Shown in pieces: positions 18,685 to 27,600 of a stretch of 34,070 nt of DNA. The notes beneath the pieces are model-generated. The model had not been told where the DNA came from, searched no databases, and saw only the letters and a program-made list of their open reading frames with translations. The position numbers were made by a program, and so were the translations under genes. Where the stretch lies: positions 1 to 34,070 of the forward strand of contig JAAMXY010000034.1 in assembly GCA_019677205.1 (NCBI GenBank), in the 5' to 3' direction. Position 1 is the stretch's first letter; the number at the start of each line of letters is the position of its first letter. Origin of the DNA: Pinguiococcus pyrenoidosus (taxonomy: Eukaryota > Sar > Pinguiophyceae > Pinguiochrysidales > Pinguiochrysidaceae).

Positions 18685-20433
18685 CTAGAACCGAGACTTC
18701 GCGGAGAGGTTGGGAAGAGGCCGAGGCGGCGACAGCGGAGCGGAAGGGCGCTCGGCCCAGCTGCCTCCGCTGGACGTGGCCTTGAGCGCCTGCACCTTCT
18801 CGGCGATGGTGCGGCCGTAGTCTGCGTCGGCGGCCGCGAAGTTCGCAATCGCTCGCTTCTGGATGAACTCCTGGGCATTCACGAGGTGCCCGGCGATGTT
18901 GCTCGTGAGGCGGTCTCGTTCCTCCGCGTTCAGCACGCTGCGGTAGAACTCGCCGCACTGCGAGAAGTTGTCCTCGTCGCCGGCCTCGTAGCGCATGACG
19001 TCGCCCGTGGCCTTCGGCGCGTGCCAGGCCTCCTCCCGCATCACCGCCGGTCCGGAGAAGCTGTTGGGGAAGTAGTTGGGCGCGCCACCCTGGTTGGCGT
19101 CCACCGTCATGGGGCCGTCGCGCTGGTAGTTGGCGACCTTGCAGGCGAATGGGCGGTTCACGGGGATCGCCTGATAGTTCGTGCCCAGGCGGTGGCGGTG
19201 CGTGTCCGCGTAGGAGAAGAGCCGGCCCTGGAGCATCTTATCCGGCGACGGCTCGATGCCGGGGACCATGTGCGCCGGCGCGAAGGCCAGCTGCTCCACC
19301 TCGGCGAAGTAGTTCTGCGGGTTGCGGTCCAGCACGAGGCGGCCCACCTCGATGAGCGGGTAGTCCTTGTGCGACCAGACCTTGGTCACGTCGAACGGGT
19401 TGAAGGAGCAGCGCTCCGCCTCCTCGTAGCTCATGACCTGGATGTACATCGTCCAGCTGGGCGGCTTTCCGTCCGCGATGGCGTTGTAGAGGTCTCGGAT
19501 CGCGTAGTCCGGATCGGTTCCCTCGATCTGCGCGGCCTCCTCCGGCAGGAGGTTGCGGATGCCCTGGTCCGTCTTGAGGTGGTACTTCACGTACACGGCC
19601 TGCCCGTCCGCATTGACGTTCTTGAAGGTGTGCGAGCCATAGCCATTCATGTGGCGATAGCCGTCGGGCGTGCCGCGGTCGGAGAACAGGAACGACACCT
19701 GGTGCGTGGTCTCCGGGCGCAGCGAGATGAAGTCCCAGAAGGCATCCGGGTCCTTCAGATGCGTGCCCGGGTTGCGCTTCTGCGTGTGAATGAAGCTGGG
19801 GAAGAGGATGGGGTCTCGGATGAAGAAGATGGGCGTGTTGTTGCCCACGAGGTCCCAGTTGCCTTCCTCCGTGTAGAACTTCACGGCGTAGCCTCGCGGG
19901 TCCCGCGCCGTATCCGCCGAGCCGGACTCGCCGCCCACGGTCGAAAAGCGCACTGCCACGGGCGTCCGCTTCCCAAGCTCGTTGAGGAAGGCTGCTCGGC
20001 AGTACTTTTGCACTGGGGAAAACGCCACAAGCTCGTCATGTCCAGGCCCCCCCTCATCTCTATCCACTGCCCACTTGGACTCCCACCTTCTGGGCTGGTG
20101 ACCTCGAAGTACCCAAACGCGCCGGCGCCCTTGGCGTGCACCACGCGCTCTGGAATTCTCTCGCGATCGAAGTGCGCCAGGGAGTCCACGAGGTTGAAGT
20201 CCTTCGTACGCAAGAAGCCCAGCGCCGCATTAGCAACTCCGCAGCCTGCCTCACGCCACGCCAAGGCTGGAAGCATGAACCCCTACCTCCAGGACGATGG
20301 GACCGCGTGCACCGGCGGTCCGGGACGCACTGAGAGAGTCGGCAGGGGCGCCGGAAGACACGGTCGCCGTGGACTGCCCCGCCTGCAGCTTGGCGAAGCG
20401 CTCCAGCTGATTGCTGGCGGAGTCGCGAGACAT
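18685..20433 (-). CDS. Catalase, clade of eukaryotic small-subunit heme catalases (3 exons)
   Basis: Breaks down hydrogen peroxide to water and oxygen, normally in peroxisomes. Proposed CDS is complement(18685..20012, 20087..20201, 20287..20433), 529 residues. Both introns (74 and 85 nt) are phase-consistent and restore [18 protein letters not shown] and [20 protein letters not shown]. Active-site residues are in place: His71 in [13 protein letters not shown], Asn145/146 in VGNNTP, and the heme-ligand Tyr355 in [14 protein letters not shown]. Length fits the small-subunit class (about 500-530). The ATG at 20433 gives an N-terminus rich in Ser and Ala with no mitochondrial or plastid look. The C-terminus is KSRF, so a canonical SKL signal is missing; a weak or non-terminal targeting signal is possible. 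It is divergent from the CHTOP-like gene. Confidence 0.95.
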
Positions 20434-20901
20434 TTTGCGGCGTTTGGGGCGGAGATTTGGCTAAGATCCGGGGATCTAGCGCAGAGTTCGCGAGATGTAA
20501 CCGTAATGCATGCGTGGCAGCTTCTCGGAACTTCAAGCCGACTCGACGGATTTCATTGGTGGAAGCCTGCGGCTGAGGGGATTTCACTGGCTGAATTTTG
20601 AATTCTTTGTTTTGAAATATAAATTTCAAATATAGTATACAATGTCGCGTGAATATCAGCCAAACAATATCTAAATCAAATACGCAGAAGGACTGTAAAC
20701 AACTAGGACTCTAGAGTGCATAGTTATAAAAACAGATATCAGCCAATTGGATACACTTCCGAACCCATGCCGGAAAGAATTATTGGATACATTCCAATAT
20801 CTAAAACTAGATTTATTTTCAACACAGCCGGTGGTCGCGGCGTTTTGGCGCCACTTTTCCCGTCCCGAGGTTAACGGCGGTTCCACTTGCAGCGTCCCAA
20901 G
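20434..20901. promoter_or_regulatory. Divergent promoter region, catalase and CHTOP-like genes
   Basis: 468 bp between divergent start codons, with an AT-rich core (about 20590-20820) flanked by GC-rich ends. Close to the CHTOP-like start lies TTTTGGCGCCA (20843-20853) followed by TTTTCCCG (20855-20862), both E2F-like and within 60 bp of the ATG. Confidence 0.45.
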
Positions 20902-21366
20902 ATGCCCAGTCTCTCAGACCGCTTCAGCACCATACGTTCCGGCGGCCGCGCTCCCGGCCGGACGCGCGGGGCACCGCAGAAGAGGTCTTCGGACGCTGTA
21001 GTTAGGCCGGCGCAGCAGGCGCCAAGCGGCCGGCGCGGTGGCGGTGGCGGTGGCAGTGGTGGTGGCGGTGGCGGGCGCGGACGCGGCCGGGGCGGACGAG
21101 GACGCGGCAGAGGGCGCGGACGAGGTGGACGCGGTCGTCCGGGGCGCGCGAGCAAGAAAGCGCCGTCTGCGGAGGAGTTGGAGCAGCAGATGGCGGAGTA
21201 CTGGCACAAGGCGGGCAAAGGGCCGGATCCCAAAGTAGCCAAGTTGGAGAAGGACATGGACGACTACTGGGCCAAGAAGAAGGAGGCCGGCGAGGAGAAA
21301 GGCGAGGAGCAGAAGGAGACAGCTGCTGAAGAAGCGCCCGCGGAAGCCAAGACAGAAGGCGCTTGA
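20902..21366 (+). CDS. CHTOP/FoP-like RGG protein (FoP C-terminal duplication domain)
   Basis: A 154-residue single-exon protein starting at the ATG at 20902. The N-terminus MPSLSDRFSTIRSG resembles the 'SLNERF' motif of CHTOP. The middle (about 37-90) is a Gly/Arg tract rich in RG and RGRG units, typical substrates for arginine methylation and RNA contact. The C-terminus holds the FoP duplication: two similar motifs, ELEQQMAEYWHKAG and KLEKDMDDYWAKK, matching the family 'LD.qLD.Ym' pattern, followed by a Glu/Ala-rich tail. In animals CHTOP joins the TREX complex, binds the helicase UAP56 and PRMT1, and aids mRNA export; a nuclear mRNA-export role is inferred here from domain content. It is shorter than animal CHTOP (about 250). 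Confidence 0.8.
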   Translation: MPSLSDRFSTIRSGGRAPGRTRGAPQKRSSDAVVRPAQQAPSGRRGGGGGGSGGGGGGRGRGRGGRGRGRGRGRGGRGRPGRASKKAPSAEELEQQMAEYWHKAGKGPDPKVAKLEKDMDDYWAKKKEAGEEKGEEQKETAAEEAPAEAKTEGA

Positions 21367-21787
21367 GGCCCGACCACCTAGGACTTGAGAAGCTGAAGAG
21401 GCGGAGCGGCGGAGGTTTTTCTTGGGCATGGAAGAGATCGAGCGAGTCCTTGGTGGATCCTGCGCTCTGGAAAGGCCAGGGCGTGACTGGGGACAGAGGG
21501 AATGTTCGCCGAGGAGTGGACGTCCGCAGCAAGGGCAAACGAGGCTTCGTGAAAGAACAAAAGAGAGCTGGGGCGGTCGCCCGACAGCCGTGGTGGTACA
21601 TCGAGGTTTTTCATCATCATCACCCACTACTTCCACTCAGCTCTCACGAGCACGGGCACAGAACCAGGACCTTCACGATGGACACCATGTACACTCCACA
21701 GAAGACCTGCCCTGCAGGCGCCGAGTGGACCCCGAAAACCGCCGCGACCTACGATGCTGACATTGCAGTCTTCTAGGTCAAAAACTC
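21367..21787. other. Convergent intergenic region, CHTOP-like and CYP97 genes
   Basis: 421 bp between stop codons. A 32-codon frame from the ATG at 21678 ends at 21776 but has no recognisable motif and lies in presumed 3'-UTR. Nothing else is seen. Confidence 0.4.
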
Positions 21788-23740
21788 TTACGGGCTCGCA
21801 TGCGCGGCCGCGGGTTTGTCCGCCAGCGAGCGCTTCTGAAGAGACATCCACAAGCCATTCCGTGTATGAATCGTCGCCCCCGTGTTTGTGCCCACCTTAG
21901 ATGGCACATCGGTAGGAGCCGTAAACTCAAATGCGTAGCGCCGAAGGAACATGGCGAGCGCGACGGTGGCCTCCAACAATGCAAACTGGTCCCCCACGCA
22001 TTTGCGCGGCCCCGCGCCGAAGGGGCAGTAGGCAAAGTCCGCCGAGTTCTCCGTGGGGTACAGCTGACCGTTCCAGAGCTCCGGGTTGTAGCCCTTCCAC
22101 CACGGCGCCTCCGGGCTCGTGTGCGGCCGCAACCATCGCGTCGGGTCGAAGTTGTGCGGCTCCGGCCAGAACCTCTCGTCCCGGTGGATATTGTACAAGG
22201 CGATGAAGATGTCGGAGCTGCGCGCAATGTTTGCTTCGATGCCGGTGCCGCCGGCGGGAAGGACGTCGTCCTCGAGAGCGCGGCGGATGAGCAGCGGCGG
22301 CTCCGGGTACATCCGCAGGCTCTCCGCGATGCACAGGCGCGTCAGCGGGAGGCTCCGGACGTCGTCCATGTCCGGGAGCCGGTCGCCGAGGTGCGTGTCG
22401 ATCTCCTCCCGCACGCTCGCGAGGAGCGTCTGGTTCTGCGCCAGCTCGAAGATGGCCCACGTGAGCGCCGAGGCGGTGGTCTCGTGCCCGGCGATGAGCA
22501 TGGTCATGAGATCGTCGCGCAGCTGCTTGGAGTCGGTGTCTTCCCCGCGCGCGTCCACCAGGAAGCGGAGCAGCGACGGATTTTCTAGCTTGCTATAATC
22601 CCGCCTTTCTAGATCTTCGATGTCTGTCTCCTCTCGGCTACTGAGGGCTTCCTTGATGCACGCGTCGAGGGTATTGTCAAGCAGGCGCATGTTCGCCTGG
22701 AATTCGCGCTGCCGCGGGAAGATCCAGCTCGCGAACGGGAGATTCCAGTACGGGAAGACCGTCACGCTGCGGTGCTCGGCTTCGCGCAGCGTCGAGATGG
22801 CCGCGCTGACCACGGGCGAATTGGACTCCCCGTTCGCGCTAAAGTCATAGTTGAACACCGCCTTCCCGATGATGTCCAGAGCGAGCGACCCGAAGGCATG
22901 CTCCATGTCCACCGCCTCGTTGCGCTCGACGGCCTTGTCCAGCTGCTTGCAGGACTCGAGGGTGACATGCCCAAACATGCCGGTCATGAAGGACAGCCAG
23001 GCCTTGTGGAAGCCGGGCACGATTGCCCGTCGGCGCCGCGCCCAGGTCTCGGGGTCGGCCGGGATGAGCCCCTTCCCCATGATGGGCTCTAAGATCTCGG
23101 CGAGGATGCCCTTGTCGTAGCCCTTGGCGTTGTCGCGGAGCACGTGCTTCAGGATCGCAACGTCACTCACCACCGTGAAGCTCTTGGGCCCGAAGCAGAG
23201 CTTGTAGATTCCCCCCTGTGCCTTGTAGTACTCGTACAAGCCAAGATACATGGTGCCGTCCTGCATGCCTTCAACTTGACCTTCCGCCAGCGGCACGCCA
23301 TCCGCAGACGGCTTTCCCCCGTAGATCTCCTCGATGTTCTGCTTGAAGATCTGCATGGTGTCCCCCATGCACAGCGGCTCCCCGGCCTTGCCGCCCTTGG
23401 TGAACGGCAGTCTCCAGAACAGGTGCCACCACCAGGGCAGGCCGTTGCTGCCCTTTCTCTTGTACGGGTCTTCCGTGGCCAGCAGCTTGATGCCGCCGTT
23501 CTCATGCTCTCTCGAGGAGTCCAGAGCGGTGCCGTCGCTCTTGCCGAGCGCTCCACCGAGCACGGGCGCCACGGGCGGCGTGTACGCGCTGCTTGCGGAA
23601 AGCTCCGGCTCCTTAGTTGCCTTCAATGTCGAATGCCTGGCCCTTGCGACCGCCGCTCCCTTGCGCAGGCCATTGCTCGCTACGAAGGCCTCGCTCGGGG
23701 CCACCGCCAGCGCCAGAAGGCACAGGCGCAGAGGGTTCAT
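21788..23740 (-). CDS. CYP97-type cytochrome P450, probable plastid carotenoid hydroxylase
   Basis: A 650-residue intronless gene from the ATG at 23740. P450 hallmarks are present: I-helix AGHETTASALTWAIFEL (about 415), K-helix ESLRMYPEPP with ExxR (about 472), the FDPTRW (PERF-like) segment, and the heme loop FGAGPRKCVGD with the thiolate Cys at about 581. The wording (ALTWAIFEL, LLIRRALEDDVLPAG, FAYCPFGAGPRKC) is that of the CYP97 family, which hydroxylates alpha- or beta-carotene rings to make xanthophylls. The N-terminus MNPLRLCLLALAVAPSEA is a signal peptide followed at the likely cleavage site by FVASNGLRKGAAVARARHS, a Phe-led basic transit peptide as used with red-derived complex plastids. 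Which carotenoid ring is the substrate cannot be decided here. It is convergent with the CHTOP-like gene and divergent from SMC4. Confidence 0.9.
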   Translation of the reverse strand: MNPLRLCLLALAVAPSEAFVASNGLRKGAAVARARHSTLKATKEPELSASSAYTPPVAPVLGGALGKSDGTALDSSREHENGGIKLLATEDPYKRKGSNGLPWWWHLFWRLPFTKGGKAGEPLCMGDTMQIFKQNIEEIYGGKPSADGVPLAEGQVEGMQDGTMYLGLYEYYKAQGGIYKLCFGPKSFTVVSDVAILKHVLRDNAKGYDKGILAEILEPIMGKGLIPADPETWARRRRAIVPGFHKAWLSFMTGMFGHVTLESCKQLDKAVERNEAVDMEHAFGSLALDIIGKAVFNYDFSANGESNSPVVSAAISTLREAEHRSVTVFPYWNLPFASWIFPRQREFQANMRLLDNTLDACIKEALSSREETDIEDLERRDYSKLENPSLLRFLVDARGEDTDSKQLRDDLMTMLIAGHETTASALTWAIFELAQNQTLLASVREEIDTHLGDRLPDMDDVRSLPLTRLCIAESLRMYPEPPLLIRRALEDDVLPAGGTGIEANIARSSDIFIALYNIHRDERFWPEPHNFDPTRWLRPHTSPEAPWWKGYNPELWNGQLYPTENSADFAYCPFGAGPRKCVGDQFALLEATVALAMFLRRYAFEFTAPTDVPSKVGTNTGATIHTRNGLWMSLQKRSLADKPAAAHASP

Positions 23741-24611
23741 GTCTCTCGCGCGTTGCAGAGCCTTTCAAAGGCAGGAAACGGCGTTGTCTTCCGAAGCAAC
23801 TTAGGCGGAAGCACGCGGCGCAAGTGGAGCGCGAGCGGCAGCGGCGCCGTGACACCTCCGAGCTGCGCACTGGACACAGCGCTCCCTGACAGCCTTGGTA
23901 GCGAGGCGCGAGCACCACAAGAGCGCGCGATGGGCTCAGCGCGGCGGTGGACAGCTGAGTTTAAACGAGGAGAGCGCGCGGAGAGCGCAAAAGCGAAGGT
24001 TGTGTTGGCCGCGAGCCCATAGACGTCAGTGGGGACCAGGTCAGACAGGGGGCCTTTCCCGCGCCATCGTAGGCGATACTAAGGCCCCAACTTAGCGATT
24101 TTCAAGACTTCTTCGCCAGCACATCGAACGCCACGACGGATGCCAGAGCGGCATCCACTCCGGAGCACTACGAAACCCGGCAAGATTCGACGTTTGCGTA
24201 TCCTCCTCACTGCAACCAACAAGCTTTCAATAATTAAAATTATGGCAGAGCTCCCAGTAGGACGTAGTATTAATTATGATTTATACTGGCGCATTGAAAA
24301 AGTTATGAAAACGTCTCCTTTCACGCCCTTGTGACGACGTGTCTGGCCGGGCGCCAGGTGTGTGACTTCAACCAATCATTTCGCAGAATTTCCCGCCCAG
24401 CCACGCAGCCGGCCGTTTGACTTGGGCGCGACACGGTTGATCGTTGCGTCCCATCGCTTCGTGTCGCGACAAGGGGCGGTTTAAAAAGCCCGCCAAAATC
24501 CGATCTCCCCTCCGTCGCCCGACTGCGACCTTACCGCGGCCGCGCGGGCGTCTTGGTGCCTTGGATCCCTTGGTGCGAGCTTCGCTGTCGCCGCGTGCGT
24601 GTCGAGACACC
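23741..24611. promoter_or_regulatory. Divergent promoter region, CYP97 and SMC4, with E2F-like sites
   Basis: 871 bp between divergent start codons. Three strings match the E2F consensus TTTSSCGC or its complement: TTTCCCGCGCC (24055-24065), TTTCCCGCC (24389-24397) and CCCGCCAAAA (24489-24498). A CCAAT box (24372-24376) sits 13 bp before the second. An AT-rich patch lies at about 24225-24305. The last two motifs are within 225 bp of the SMC4 start, which fits S/G2-phase control; this is inference. Confidence 0.5.
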
Positions 24612-27600
24612 ATGTCTCACGACGTCGCGAGCCCCAACGGTCCCGGGCCACGCCTGATGATTCGGAAGATGACGCTGGAGAATTTCAAGTCCTACGCCGG
24701 CGTGCGCGAGATCGGGCCCTTCCACAAGTGCTTCTCGTCCATCGTCGGCCCCAACGGATCCGGAAAGTCCAACGTCATCGACGCCATGCTCTTCGTGTTC
24801 GGAAAGCGCGCGAAGCAGCTGCGCCTCAACCGCGTCTCCGAGCTCATCCACAACTCCGAGAACCACCGAGATCTGCCCTTCGCCAAGGTCTCCGTCTTCT
24901 TCCAGGAGATCATCGACCGCGACGACGCCTCCAGCGCGGAGGAACCCGGAGACAAGGCCTTCCCCACCAGCGCGCAAGAGGAGGACGACTACGACGTCGT
25001 GCCCGGATCCGAGTTCGTGGTGTCCCGGACCGGCTACCGAGACAACACCAGCAAGTACACCCTCGACGGCAAGCAGATGAGCTTCAAGGAGCTGGCGGAG
25101 CTCTTCCGGAGCAAGGGCGTCGATCTCGACAACAATCGCTTCCTCATCCTGCAGGGCGAGGTGGAGCAGATCAGCATGATGAAGCCCAAGGGCCAGACCG
25201 AGCACGAGGACGGACTGCTGGAGTACCTCGAGGACATCATCGGCAGCAAGCGCTTCGTCGAGCCCACCAGCGAAGCGGCGGCCTGCCTGGAGACCGCCGA
25301 GGAGAGCCGCGGGGAGAAGCTCCAGCGACTGAAGGTCGCCGAGAAGGAGCGCGACAGCCTCCGTGGCGCTCGCGACGAGGCCACGGCCTTCCTCCGGATG
25401 GAGAGCGACCTCCGGGCCCAGAAGAACATCCTGGCGCAGCTGCACCTGCGGGAGCAGAGGAACGGCGTCACAAGGCTCCTGCAGCGCGAAGCCGAAGTCA
25501 AGGAGCAGATCGCAGATGGCAAGGCCAAGAACAAGGAGGTCGAGGCCCAGCTGAAGGAGCTCAGCGAAGAGTTCGAGAAGGAGTCAGCAGACTTCAAGGT
25601 CGCTCGCGAGGACCTCGAGCGGCACGAGCAGGAGTTTGCGGCCTATGAGCAGCGCGACGTCAAGTACAAGGCCGACCTGAAGCACACCAAGGGCGAGCTG
25701 AAGAAGCTGAAGGAGAAAATTGCCTCGTCGGAGAAGAAGATCGCCACTGCCGAGGCAAAGGTGTCCGAGAACTCCGCGAGGGAGCCGGAGCTCCAGCAGG
25801 CCGTGGAGGATGCCACCGCGTCGCTCGCCTCGGCGTCCGACGACCTGGCGAACCTGAAAGCGGAGGTGATGGCCGAGACGGCAAGCCTTCGGAAGGATCT
25901 GGACAAGAAGCAGCAGGAACTCCATCCGCTCAAGGCCGTCGTCTGCGAAGCGGAGGCGAGCCGGACCACCTGCCAGGTTGAGCTCGACCTTCATCGCAAG
26001 GGAGTCGTACAGGCCAAGCGCGACTACGACGACACTGCGAAGGCGTTGGAAGATGCCAAGCAGCGGGAACACCAGGCGAAGGCCCAAGCTGCCAGCCTCC
26101 AGAACGACGTCGCGAAGGCGCAACAGGACGTGGCTCGCTTTCAGGAGGAGATCGCCACGGCGAAGGAGCAGGAGCCACAGCTTGCGGCGCAAGCTACCGC
26201 GTCGGCTGCCGCCTCAGAGGAAGCCAAGCTGAGCTTGTCGACGGCACAAAACAGGTCTCGCGCGCTGCAGCGCATCCTCGAAGCCAGCAGGCCCGGAGGG
26301 GCGCTCGAGACTGCCGGCGTTCTCGGCCGGCTTGGTGACCTCGGCACGATCGACGACCGCTACGACGTCGCGGCCTCGACTGCGTGCGGCTCCCTGGACA
26401 GCATCATTGTCGAGTCCGGCCCCGGTGGCACCGAGTGCATCAACTTTCTCAGGGCGAACAGCCTGGGCCGTGCGTCGTTCCTGGCCCTCGATCAAGTGCG
26501 GCGCAACCTTTCGTCGCAGATGGAGCGGGACGTGCAGCTCCCGCGCGGGGCGCAGCGACTGTTTGACCTCATCGCGGTGAGCGACGAGCGCGTCCGCGTG
26601 GCCTTCTACCATGGCCTTCGGGATACGCTGGTCGCCACCAACCTTGACGAGGCCATGGCGTGGGCCTACGAGGGAGGCAGCAGCAAGGCCAAATGGCGCG
26701 TGGTCACGCTGGAAGGACAGCTGATCGAGAAGACTGGCACCATGTCCGGCGGCGGGAAGACGGTGAAACGCGGAGGCCTTCGCAGCGCCTCTGGATCTGC
26801 GCGTGGTCCGAGTGCCGGGGCCGTGACGCCGGAAGAGGTTGAGCAGCTCGCGGTGGATGCCGAGGAAGCTTCGGCGAAGCTCTCCCATTGCCGCGAGGCT
26901 CGCAAAGCAGCCGAGAACGCACTGGCTTCTGCAGGCAAGGCCTTGAAGGGTCTGCAGCGCGACATCCGCAAGCTCGAGCTGGAGCTCCAAGGCGCAGGCG
27001 ACAAGCAACAGCGACTGCAGGAGCGGATGCACGAGCTGCTCCCGAAGTGCGAGCTGACGGACGAGGAACTAGCTCGTGAGAAGGAGCTTCAGGGAAGGCT
27101 GGAATCCCTCGAGCAGGAGCTGGAGACCGCGAAGGAGGCATGCGCTCCGCTGGAGAAGCAAGTGGCGGACATTCAGGCTCAGATCCAAGACGTGCGCAAA
27201 GCCGAGGTGGAGGAGCTCGAAGAGGCGAAGCGGACCGCGGAGCAAGCTCTGCAGGCGGCGAAGAAGACGCTGAACAAGGCTCGGGCGGACGTGAAGAGCA
27301 ACCAGCGGAAGCTCGAGAAGGAAGCATCCGCCGTGGAGGCTGCGCAGCAAGAGCAAGCCACAATGCAGGAAGAGTATGCCCGCATGAAGGCCGAGTTCAA
27401 GGAGCTCGAAGAGAACGCCCTCGAAGTGCTGAATGCCTTCGAGAAGGCGAAAGAAGAGGTAGAGGGGAAGCGGGCGACACTAGATGAGCTGCGCAAGCGG
27501 AAAGACGACATCGAGGCGAAGGTGCAGGAGGCCAAAAGCGTTGAAGTGGAGCTCAAGGCCACGCTGAAGGAAAGAGCCACGAAGCGCAGCGAGTGCGAGC

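Noticed and set aside
18886-20601. 571-codon open frame on the + strand
   Set aside because: It is the antisense of the catalase exons, an effect of high GC at third positions; the opposite strand has full catalase homology and this one has none.
21678-21776. 32-codon frame starting MDTMYTPQKTC
   Set aside because: Short, no homology I recognise, and located in the likely 3'-UTR between two convergent genes.
24531-25445. 304-codon open frame on the - strand
   Set aside because: Antisense to SMC4 and its promoter; composition is a mirror of the SMC4 codons.
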